NCBI GenBank assembly: GCA_038206985.1 | Contig: JBBRAH010000002.1 | Location: 62,001-126,000 of the forward strand | Reading direction: 5' to 3' | From: CAXMST01 sp038206985 | GTDB taxonomy: Bacteria; Actinomycetota; Thermoleophilia; Solirubrobacterales; 70-9 | DNA length: 64,000 bases | Shown here: in pieces, positions 10,545 to 17,706 of the stretch | Position numbering within the stretch: the first letter of the stretch is position 1 | How the letters are laid out: every line of letters begins with the position of its first letter | Made by a program: the position numbers and the translations under genes | The notes under the pieces: model-generated | Seen by the model: the letters and a program-made list of their open reading frames with translations, nothing else | What the model was told of the DNA's origin: nothing | Databases searched by the model: none

Positions 10545-11510
10545 TCAGACGAAGGCTGAGCCGCGCTTGACCAGATTCTCGTACAGCTTGTGCTGAATCG
10601 TCTCACGCACCAGCTCGGAGATCTCGAATACGACGCGACGATCGTTCGCCGCCTCCGCAGGATAGGCGGAGATATCGATGGGCTCGCAGAACTCGATTCG
10701 CCAGCGCGAGGGGAGCGGGATCAGGCCAAACGGACCGAGCCAGGGAAACGTCGGCGTGATCGGCGCGAACGGTGCTCCCAGGGCCTTGGCCACCCACGAG
10801 GCGTCGCCGACCATCGGATAGATCTCCTCCGAGCCGACGACCGCGATCGGGATGATCGGCGAGCGGGTCCGGAGCGCGATCTCGACGAAACCGCCGCGCC
10901 CGAACCTCTGCAGCCGGTAGCGGTCGCGGAAAGGCTTGCCCGTACCTTTGGCTCCTTCCGGGAAGACCATCATCAGGCCGTCATTCTCGAGGATGCGGGT
11001 CGCGTTGTGCGGACTCGCCGGGACACCTCCGACCTTGCGCATGAATGGAGCCACAAAGGGCAACCCGAAGGCCCAGTCGAGCACCATGAACCGAGGCCAG
11101 CGGGGCAGTGGGTGTTGCTTCATCAACGCCCCGGTCACCATCGATGCGTCGAAGGGGAAGAGCGACCCGGCGTGATTGGCGACGAGCATCGCCCGACCGT
11201 GAGCGGGTACGTGGTGGGCGCCCTCTGCATGGACTCTCCACCAGCGGTCGTAGAGGAACTCGAAGATCGGATAGGCGGCCTCCGCGAACTCCTCGTCGAA
11301 GCCCCACTCATCCTCGTGGTAGTCGCCGCGAAGACGCCGGCCCATCCGCGCGACGGAATCGCGCAGGGTCTTCGGCAGAGCCTGCGCGGCCGCCTCGGCC
11401 GCGGCAATCGGCTCCACGCCTGCCTCGACGCCCGAGCGCAGGCGCTGCAGGAACTCGACGCCGGCCTCTGCGGTTGCCCGCGCGGAGGTGCCGGTGCTCT
11501 GCTGCGTCAC
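10545..11510 (-). CDS. PlsC-like 1-acylglycerol-3-phosphate acyltransferase family protein
   Basis: 321 residues from a GTG at 11510 that overlaps the epimerase stop as GTGA; the longer upstream frame is a shadow. The lysophospholipid acyltransferase block I is NHAGSLFPFD (an H-x4-D variant with spacing of the LPLAT family), and block III is VFPEGAKGTGKPF. An N-terminal helical region of about 80 residues precedes the catalytic domain. It probably transfers an acyl chain to a membrane lipid. The epimerase-acyltransferase pair resembles the mycobacterial Rv0501-Rv0502 order, whose function is also unclear. Confidence 0.83.
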   Translation of the reverse strand: MTQQSTGTSARATAEAGVEFLQRLRSGVEAGVEPIAAAEAAAQALPKTLRDSVARMGRRLRGDYHEDEWGFDEEFAEAAYPIFEFLYDRWWRVHAEGAHHVPAHGRAMLVANHAGSLFPFDASMVTGALMKQHPLPRWPRFMVLDWAFGLPFVAPFMRKVGGVPASPHNATRILENDGLMMVFPEGAKGTGKPFRDRYRLQRFGRGGFVEIALRTRSPIIPIAVVGSEEIYPMVGDASWVAKALGAPFAPITPTFPWLGPFGLIPLPSRWRIEFCEPIDISAYPAEAANDRRVVFEISELVRETIQHKLYENLVKRGSAFV

Positions 11511-12532
11511 CGCGGGTCTCCCACCAGGCGACCGAGCAGCGCGCCGATTCCCGGTGCGGGAGCCAGGCGAAGTCCGGCACTGCGCTGAGCGAAATCCCGG
11601 ACGGTGCCGACGGCATCGAAGCGGGGCTCGAAGCCGAGCTCTTCGCGCAGGCGTCGATTGTCGACGCCGCGTCCGTGGCGCAGTAGCCGCACGGCGTCGC
11701 CGTACAGACTGCCGATCCCCAGGCGACCCCCGGCGCGACTCATCGCGGGGCCGAACAGCGGATGGGGAACCGGCAACTCCGTACGCCCGGCGAGTCGCAG
11801 CGCCCTGGTGAGCGAAACAGAGCCCTCGGGCGCCACGTTGACCGCGCCCCGGATCGGAGCGAGCGTCGCCCGCAGCAGAGCGGCCGTGGCGTCCTCGGAG
11901 TGCACGAACTGCAGGCGCGGGTCGAACCCCAGCTGCGTGGGAACGACGGGCAGCGATAGGTACCTGACCAGCGGCGTCTGCAGCTCCGGCCCCAGCTCGG
12001 GCTGGTAGCGGAGCATGCAGCAGGTGAGGTCCGGGTGCCGGCGGGCGAAGTTCTCGAAATAGGCCTCCAGCTCTCCGATATCGCGCTGGAACCTGGTGCG
12101 GAGAGGGAATGTGCGTGCCATCTCCTCGCTGAAGAAGGACGGGGCTGCCGGCTCCGAGCCGTAGATGGCCGCCGATCCGCGAATGATCACGCGCTCCAGG
12201 CCCGGGGTCCGCTCGCAGGCCGACAGCAGCTGCAGCGAGCCGATCACGTTGATGTCGTGCAGCGCGCGCAGAGGCTTGCCCGGCTCCGGGTACCAGAGGA
12301 TCCCGCAATGGACGATGGTGTCGGCGCCCGTGGAAGGAAGTAGCCGGCCGAGCGTCGGACTGCGGAGATCGACATCGATCCATTCGGTCCGCTCGAGATC
12401 CGCCGCCGGAGGCCGCGTGTCGAGGCCGAACACCTGCTCGATGCCCGGCTCACGCTCCAGCCGGCGCGCCAATTCGGTGCCCCAATGAGTCCCGATTCCG
12501 GCGATCGCGACCCGCCGGCCGCTACTAGGCAT
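11507..12532 (-). CDS. NAD-dependent epimerase/dehydratase-like protein (extended SDR)
   Basis: About 341 residues. The nucleotide-binding start VAIAGIGTHWGTELARRL and the strand VFGLDTRPPA fit an extended short-chain dehydrogenase. The region RGSAAIYGSEPAAP matches the family, but the usual YxxxK pair after it is not visible (the stretch reads RFQRDIGELEAYF), so classic redox chemistry is uncertain. I prefer the ATG at 12532, 8 bases inside the previous gene, over the upstream ATG at 12556, because an AAGG sequence precedes it. It is paired with the acyltransferase at 10545-11510. Confidence 0.78.
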   Translation of the reverse strand: MPSSGRRVAIAGIGTHWGTELARRLEREPGIEQVFGLDTRPPAADLERTEWIDVDLRSPTLGRLLPSTGADTIVHCGILWYPEPGKPLRALHDINVIGSLQLLSACERTPGLERVIIRGSAAIYGSEPAAPSFFSEEMARTFPLRTRFQRDIGELEAYFENFARRHPDLTCCMLRYQPELGPELQTPLVRYLSLPVVPTQLGFDPRLQFVHSEDATAALLRATLAPIRGAVNVAPEGSVSLTRALRLAGRTELPVPHPLFGPAMSRAGGRLGIGSLYGDAVRLLRHGRGVDNRRLREELGFEPRFDAVGTVRDFAQRSAGLRLAPAPGIGALLGRLVGDPR

Positions 12533-13013
12533 CGGAGCCTTGATCCCCTTTTTCATGCGGTTTGGGGGGGCCTATATCAGGCTCGGGTTGAGGGTTAGAG
12601 TCCGGGTCTTTGGCGGTCTCTTCACCCGACTCGCGGCGCAACATGCGCTCGAGCGAGCCCAGGCGACTCTCCAGCTCGTGGATCTGGTCGCTAAGCACGC
12701 CCAGATCGTCGCGATCGGCGAGGCGTAGATCGGCGATCACCTCGGCAAGGCGGTTGGAGGCCTCCTCACCTCTGCGGCTCACCTCCTCGCGGGCGGCCCC
12801 ACCCCGGCGGCTGACCTCCTCGCGGGCGGCGAGCCCACGTCGTGCGGCTTCGTCGAGAAGATCCTGCGCCCGCCGGCGAGTCCCCGCGGCACCCTCGGCG
12901 GTGCTCGCCAGAGTGCGCTCGACCGCCGTGCGCAGAGCGTCGCCGACCCGCTCGGACGACTTCGGCTCGTCCGGGGAATCGGGCGCTTTGTGCTGTTCAG
13001 GCGGCTCTGCCAC
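12525..13013 (-). CDS. Coiled-coil, phasin-like protein with tandem repeat
   Basis: 162 residues from a GTG at 13013. The sequence is charged and helical, with a direct repeat of AAREEVSRRG (two copies, around residues 72-93), then a coiled-coil stretch with LSDQIHELESRLGSLERML. The C-terminal tail is rich in Pro, Glu and Asp. It resembles polyhydroxyalkanoate granule-associated or phasin-type proteins only in composition, so a surface role on lipid or polymer granules is a guess. First gene of the operon; a TAAGCT box lies 8 bases before the GTG. Confidence 0.65.
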   Translation of the reverse strand: MAEPPEQHKAPDSPDEPKSSERVGDALRTAVERTLASTAEGAAGTRRRAQDLLDEAARRGLAAREEVSRRGGAAREEVSRRGEEASNRLAEVIADLRLADRDDLGVLSDQIHELESRLGSLERMLRRESGEETAKDPDSNPQPEPDIGPPKPHEKGDQGSDA

Positions 13014-13021
13014 AGGGCTGG

Positions 13022-13027
13022 AGCTTA
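13022..13027 (-). promoter_or_regulatory. -10 box of the 13013-8167 operon
   Basis: TAAGCT on the minus strand, 8 bases before the GTG at 13013, consistent with a leaderless operon transcript. Confidence 0.45.
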
Positions 13028-13099
13028 GCCGCGCTGCCGCATGCCCGGATGGGTCCGCGCCCACGACAGCCAATCGCTGCGGCTATCTTGACCCCCGCG

Positions 13100-13771
13100 A
13101 TGCCCGTCTACCTCCGCCCAATGGCCCCGACCGCGCCGGACGCGATCCTCTGCGGCGATCCAGCGCGCGCACTGACCATCGCCCAGGCCGTTCTCGAGGA
13201 GCCGCGAATGTCCAACCATCACCGCGGACTCTGGGGCTACCACGGACAGACGGCTTCCGGCAGGCCACTGACGGTGCACGCAACCGGGATCGGAGCGCCC
13301 TCGGCCTGCTCGGTGTTTGCGGAGCTGATCGCCGCGGGCCTGCGGCGGGTGGTCCGCGTCGGAACCTGCCGGGCGCCCGTGCAGGGACCGCCGATCGGCT
13401 CGGCGCTACTCGCGGATCCCGTCTCGGCGCGCGACGATGGCGTCAGCCGCGCACTCGGCGTCGAGGGGGAGCTGTTCCATCCCAACGCCGAGCTCGCAGT
13501 CAGATTGGGGCCGGCAACTGCCGGGTCGATGCCGCTGCTGAGTGGCGCGGCGGTCGACTGGGCGGGTACCGGCCACGGGCGCGACGTCGGCGGCGCGTTG
13601 CTCGACATGCAAACCGCAGGACTTGCCGCCGTCGCCTCGGGAGCCGACGTGGCCTTCGCCACGATCACCGTGGTCGCTGCCGGAGACGACGGGCGATTGG
13701 AGGACGAGCCGCTCGAGGCCGTCTCGCTGCGACTGGCGACGGCCGCCGCCGCCGCGCTGAGTCAATCCTAA
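13100..13771 (+). CDS. Nucleoside phosphorylase-like protein (PNP/UDP phosphorylase superfamily)
   Basis: 223 residues. The phosphate-binding GDPARA, the middle ATGIGAPSACSVF and VRVGTC segments match bacterial uridine/purine phosphorylases. The ribose-binding Met-Glu motif appears as LLDMQTAGLA, with Gln in place of the usual Glu, and the GTCG loop reads GTCRA; catalytic competence is therefore doubtful. The start at 13100 puts GDP at the normal distance; upstream in-frame sequence overlaps the divergent coiled-coil gene. This gene has one of the few TAA stops in the window, and the next gene ends 3 bases away on the other strand. Confidence 0.75.
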   Translation: MPVYLRPMAPTAPDAILCGDPARALTIAQAVLEEPRMSNHHRGLWGYHGQTASGRPLTVHATGIGAPSACSVFAELIAAGLRRVVRVGTCRAPVQGPPIGSALLADPVSARDDGVSRALGVEGELFHPNAELAVRLGPATAGSMPLLSGAAVDWAGTGHGRDVGGALLDMQTAGLAAVASGADVAFATITVVAAGDDGRLEDEPLEAVSLRLATAAAAALSQS

Positions 13772-13774
13772 CCC

Positions 13775-14089
13775 TCAACTCGAAGCTGAGAGTCTTCCTT
13801 TCAGCGCCTTCAACTCGACGTTGAGGTCATCCACCGCGTCCTCGAGAGTCTCGATCCGGTCCGAAAGTGCCCGTACGCGCTTTGCGACGCGCTCGACGTC
13901 GCCGGCACTGGCGACGTCGATCGCCCCCAGCGCCTGTTTCTGAGCCTGCATCGCTCTCTCGCCGGCCCCTAGGGCTGTGCCCACGGCCTGGCTGAACAGC
14001 GGGTTCTCGAGCAGAGCCTGCGCGAGCTCGCCGAGAGCCTCCTCACCGCGGGCCCTCAAGCCCGATTCTCCAGTTCGCTCCGCATCCAT
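13775..14089 (-). CDS. Small coiled-coil protein, possibly polymer-granule or phasin type
   Basis: 104 residues with a good ribosome site (GAGGAGG) before the ATG. A helical N-terminal part (FSQAVGTALGAGERAMQAQ) is followed by a heptad-like coiled coil (RVRALSDRIETLEDAVDDL). Similar helical proteins accompany polyhydroxyalkanoate synthases and granules, but nothing else here is a synthase. It is convergent with the phosphorylase-like gene and divergent from the large wall hydrolase. Its resemblance to the 12525-13013 protein in size and coiled-coil character suggests related roles. Confidence 0.65.
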   Translation of the reverse strand: MDAERTGESGLRARGEEALGELAQALLENPLFSQAVGTALGAGERAMQAQKQALGAIDVASAGDVERVAKRVRALSDRIETLEDAVDDLNVELKALKGRLSASS

Positions 14090-14369
14090 TGCATCCTCCT
14101 CGGAAATAGCTTAGATATGCGCAGTATCCATGGTGTTGAGGCCATCGAGGGACCGCCGAGCCCGTCGGGCTGCCATCATCCGCCCAAGTTAACCGAAACT
14201 ACTTCAAGAGATCGGCGTTTGTTGCCGAAAGGGAATACAGGTTGCGACGCACGGTTCCACATTGCATTCCGCTGCAGATGTGGATAAGTTTCGTCAACTG
14301 CGGAGAGAGGCTTCTGACCGGCGACGCCGCGTCGGCGGCGGGACAGATCCGACAAGGCACAGAGAGGGT
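14090..14369. other. Intergenic promoter region, no gene seen
   Basis: 280 bases between divergent genes, less GC-rich than its flanks near 14185-14260. I looked for a c-di-AMP riboswitch, common before wall hydrolases in this phylum, and did not find its conserved sequences. It presumably holds the promoters of both neighbours. Confidence 0.4.
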
Positions 14370-16820
14370 ATGAAGAACAGACTCCTAATCACACTGGCGC
14401 TGGGCGTGCTCGGCGCGATCCTCGTGGCCGGCGTAGTCAGCGCTCAGGGCAAGGACGGAATCCTCGGAGTCGGGGAAGACGGTGTGTCTGTGAACCTGCC
14501 CAAGGGCGGCGATCTGCCCGTGGTCGGTGAAGTACTGCCCGCCTGCAGCAACGGCAAGGACGACGATGGCGACGGCGCCGTCGACAGCGCTGACCCCGGC
14601 TGTGCCAACCCTGCGGATGCGGATGAGACCGACCCCCCCTCCCCCGAGGAGCCCAGCGAGCCCCCGGTCGATACCGGTGGTGGCAACGGCGGTAACGGCG
14701 GTGGCAACGGCGGTGGCGGCGGTCCCAAGAACATTCCCGACCCGGACGTGATCTTCGACAACAAGGATCCGAAGGACAAGGGCAAGGGCAAGGGCAACGG
14801 CAAGGGCAAGGGCAAGCCGAAGAGCAAGGACAACGGCCGCAACAAGGATGAGGCCCCGCCGGTCCGCGACGCCGACGGCACCCCGTCCAACTCCAACCCC
14901 TCGCTCAGCGTCGGCACCTTCGGGCCCGCCCCGATCGGCGTCCCGAACTTCATCATCGACCGCTTCACGATCCCGCCCTTCCTGCTGCCGATCTACCAGG
15001 CCTGCGGTACCCAGTACTCGGTGCCCTGGCAGGTGCTGGCCTCGATCAACCGCATCGAGACCGCCTTCGGCACCAACCTCAATGTCTCGAGCGCCGGAGC
15101 TCTCGGCTGGATGCAGTTCATGCCCCCGACCTGGGAGGCCTACGGCGTCGATGCCAACAGCGACGGCCGCAAGGATCCCTACAACCCGGTTGATGCGATC
15201 TGCGGCGCGGCCCGCTACCTGAAGGCCTCCGGCGCCGAGGATGACCTGCGTGGAGCGATCTTCGCCTACAACCACGCCGACTGGTATGTCGACGAGGTGA
15301 TCATGTACGCCGAGCAGTACGGCGAGCTCCCGTCGGGCATCGTCGACTCGCTCACCGGTCTCACCGAGGGCGCCCACTTCCCGGTCGCCGCCAAGGCGCG
15401 TTACGCCGACGACATCTCCGAGCGCGAGGCCGAGCGCCGCGCCGCGCCGTCGAAGGGCTCCGAGGGCAACGTCGCCGACGTGATCAGCGACTCCCCCACC
15501 CGCCGCGGCATCGACATCTTCGCCAAGGACGGCGCCCCGATCGTCGCCGTCAACGACGGTGTCATCCAGAAGCTCGGCAAGAACAAGCGTCTCGGCCGCT
15601 ACATCGTGCTGCGCGACGCCTACGGCAACGAGTTCACCTACGCCAACGTCGGCCAGCTTGCCAAGGCGATCCCGGTCCCCAAGGAGCGCAAGCTCAGTGC
15701 CAAGGACTTCGAGCTCGTCAACCCCGGTAAGGCCGCCAAGGACGCGCCGGGCAAGAGCGCCAGGGACAAGGGCGCCAAGCAGGCCAGCGGACCGGCCAAC
15801 ACCGAGGACTCCCGAGACCGGCTCTTTGCGCTCCCCGAGCGCAAGGCCAACCGCAAGACCGCGGACCTCACCGGTCAGCTGGACGGGCTGCTCGGCAACG
15901 CCGTCCCCGGCTACGAGACCTTCAAGGCCTACTTCACCGGCGTGCTCAAGTTCGACCCCAAGACGATGGAAGCCCAGCCACTGCGCAGGGGCTCCAAGGT
16001 CGTGGCCGGCACCGTGCTCGGCAAGGTCGGCGACACTGAGCCGGACGTCGCCCCCCATGTGCACTTCGCGATCGAGCCCGCCGGGCGCGGCGCGCGGAAG
16101 ATCGACCCCAAGCCGATCCTCGACGGCTGGAAGCTGCTCGAGGCGACCGCGATCTACCGCGCCGCCGGCAAGAACCCGTTTGCGGACAGCGCCAACGTCG
16201 GCCAGATCCTGCTGATGAGCAAGGGCCAGCTTGAGCAACGGGTCCTGCGGGATCCCAACATCGAGCTCTACTCCTGTGGTCGCGACGACATCAAGTCCGG
16301 TCAGATCGATCGCCGGGTGCTGGCCTCGCTGGCCTACCTCTCCCAGCGCGGCTTCCGGCCGACGGTCACCTCCCTGAAGTGCGGCCACAGCGTCTACACC
16401 ACCTCGGGCAACGTCTCCGCCCACTCGAGCGGCAACGCAGTCGACATCGCCCAGGTCAACGGGCTTCCGATACTCGGCAACCAGGGCAAGGGCTCGATCA
16501 CCGAGGCCGTGATTCTCGACCTGCTCAAGCTCCAGGGCTCGATGGAGCCGGCGCAGATCATCTCCCTGATGGAGATTGGCGGTCCGACCTTTGCGATGGG
16601 CGATCACGCCGACCACATCCACCTCGGGTTCACCCCCGCGTTCGGTCCCGGTGAGGACAAGGGCGCCCGCTACTCGAGCCTGTTGAAGCCTGATCAGTGG
16701 GACAAGCTACTCGACCGGATCGGTCAGCTCGATCAGCCCAAGGTTCCCACGGCACCCTCGGACTTCTCGCTCCCGGGCAAGAAGTCCAACCGTGCCAGCG
16801 CTGCCCACACCGGCGAGTAG
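14370..16820 (+). CDS. Secreted multidomain cell-wall hydrolase (SLT + M23-like + M15-like)
   Basis: 816 residues from the ATG at 14370 (ribosome site GAGAGGG). A signal peptide covers 1-25. An acidic calcium-type loop DDDGDGAVDSADPGC sits near 75, followed by Gly- and Lys-rich linkers. A lytic transglycosylase domain (GALGWMQFMPPTW) spans about 210-330. An M23-type LytM region spans about 385-650: it keeps PHVHFAIEP but the first zinc-ligand site reads RRGIDIF where His-x-Gly-x-Asp is normal, so it may be inactive. The last part (SAHSSGNAVDIA, then DHADHIHLG) resembles M15/VanY-like peptidases. It probably remodels peptidoglycan outside the membrane. Confidence 0.85.
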   Translation: MKNRLLITLALGVLGAILVAGVVSAQGKDGILGVGEDGVSVNLPKGGDLPVVGEVLPACSNGKDDDGDGAVDSADPGCANPADADETDPPSPEEPSEPPVDTGGGNGGNGGGNGGGGGPKNIPDPDVIFDNKDPKDKGKGKGNGKGKGKPKSKDNGRNKDEAPPVRDADGTPSNSNPSLSVGTFGPAPIGVPNFIIDRFTIPPFLLPIYQACGTQYSVPWQVLASINRIETAFGTNLNVSSAGALGWMQFMPPTWEAYGVDANSDGRKDPYNPVDAICGAARYLKASGAEDDLRGAIFAYNHADWYVDEVIMYAEQYGELPSGIVDSLTGLTEGAHFPVAAKARYADDISEREAERRAAPSKGSEGNVADVISDSPTRRGIDIFAKDGAPIVAVNDGVIQKLGKNKRLGRYIVLRDAYGNEFTYANVGQLAKAIPVPKERKLSAKDFELVNPGKAAKDAPGKSARDKGAKQASGPANTEDSRDRLFALPERKANRKTADLTGQLDGLLGNAVPGYETFKAYFTGVLKFDPKTMEAQPLRRGSKVVAGTVLGKVGDTEPDVAPHVHFAIEPAGRGARKIDPKPILDGWKLLEATAIYRAAGKNPFADSANVGQILLMSKGQLEQRVLRDPNIELYSCGRDDIKSGQIDRRVLASLAYLSQRGFRPTVTSLKCGHSVYTTSGNVSAHSSGNAVDIAQVNGLPILGNQGKGSITEAVILDLLKLQGSMEPAQIISLMEIGGPTFAMGDHADHIHLGFTPAFGPGEDKGARYSSLLKPDQWDKLLDRIGQLDQPKVPTAPSDFSLPGKKSNRASAAHTGE

Positions 16821-16881
16821 CGCGACGGGCGCCGACCGGCCGTATCGGTCGGTCTGCCGCCGAGCCTGAGGCCGAGACGGA

Positions 16882-17706
16882 ATGGCGCTGCTCCCCTTTG
16901 CCCAGTTGGATCTCCCCGGTGAGTTGCCACTCAGCGACGGGCGCTACCTGGCCCGCGAGCCGGGTGCCGGCGAGGAGCCGGACAGCCACCCCGACGTCCT
17001 GGTCGTCCGGACCCTGGGCGCGCCCCGCGTGCGTCCCAAGCGCCGTCGGGGCCGGCCGGTTCCGGTTGACCCCGCACCCGAGGCGACCCCGCTCAAGCTG
17101 ACTCGGATCACACTGATCAAGGCGCTACCGCTGGACTCGGAGGCCGCAGCCGAGGAATGGCTCGCCCGGGTCCAGGGCGATCACGAGCTGGCCTCGGGGC
17201 TTGCCCGGGACGTCGCCTACACTGCCAATCGGGCACTGCTCGCCCACCGGGTAGCTGCGCCGGACATCTACGCGCACGACATCGAGCCCGGAAGCTGCGC
17301 GGCGATCCGCTTCGGCTACGGAGCCGGCGAAGAGGTGGCGGAGAGCCGCTGGAGCGCTGCCTTCGAGCTCCCCGAAGACAAGCGGGGCGGCTTCCGTGCC
17401 CAACTTGTGGACGGCGTTGGAGCTCAGGAGCGCGTTGCCGCCGTGCTGGGTGGTCGCGACCAGGTTGGAGCGCACGAGGTCCTGCTGGTGGACGCGGAGC
17501 TCGCGGAGGCCGAGGGAAGGCTCGGATTGGCCGTGATCAGGGCCCGCGCGGCGCTCGAGGTCGCGGCGCGCAGGGGCGGCGACACCAGCGAGGCGGAGCC
17601 CGCGATCGAGAGGCTCGCCGAGCGCCTGCTGGGAGACGGGGAGCTCCCGGCCGATGAAGTACACAAGGCGCTGCGGGCAGCCCGCCGCGCCATCCGGGCG
17701 GCGTGA
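16882..17706 (+). CDS. Conserved hypothetical protein
   Basis: 274 residues; I do not recognise a family. The N-terminal half contains a basic patch (RPKRRRGRPVP) followed by an alpha/beta region LTRITLIKALPLDSEAAAEEWL; the C-terminal half is helical and acidic with a RARAALEVAARRGG stretch. No signal peptide or membrane segment is visible. It starts 61 bases after the wall hydrolase and its stop overlaps the next gene's GTG as GTGA, so it is translationally coupled to the CapK-GNAT fusion and probably works with it. Confidence 0.7.
   Translation: MALLPFAQLDLPGELPLSDGRYLAREPGAGEEPDSHPDVLVVRTLGAPRVRPKRRRGRPVPVDPAPEATPLKLTRITLIKALPLDSEAAAEEWLARVQGDHELASGLARDVAYTANRALLAHRVAAPDIYAHDIEPGSCAAIRFGYGAGEEVAESRWSAAFELPEDKRGGFRAQLVDGVGAQERVAAVLGGRDQVGAHEVLLVDAELAEAEGRLGLAVIRARAALEVAARRGGDTSEAEPAIERLAERLLGDGELPADEVHKALRAARRAIRAA

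Noticed and set aside
14090..14369. c-di-AMP riboswitch before the wall hydrolase
   Set aside because: The conserved riboswitch sequences are not present.
14385..16622. Long minus-strand frame opposite the wall hydrolase
   Set aside because: Antisense shadow; the plus strand encodes clear SLT and M23-like motifs.
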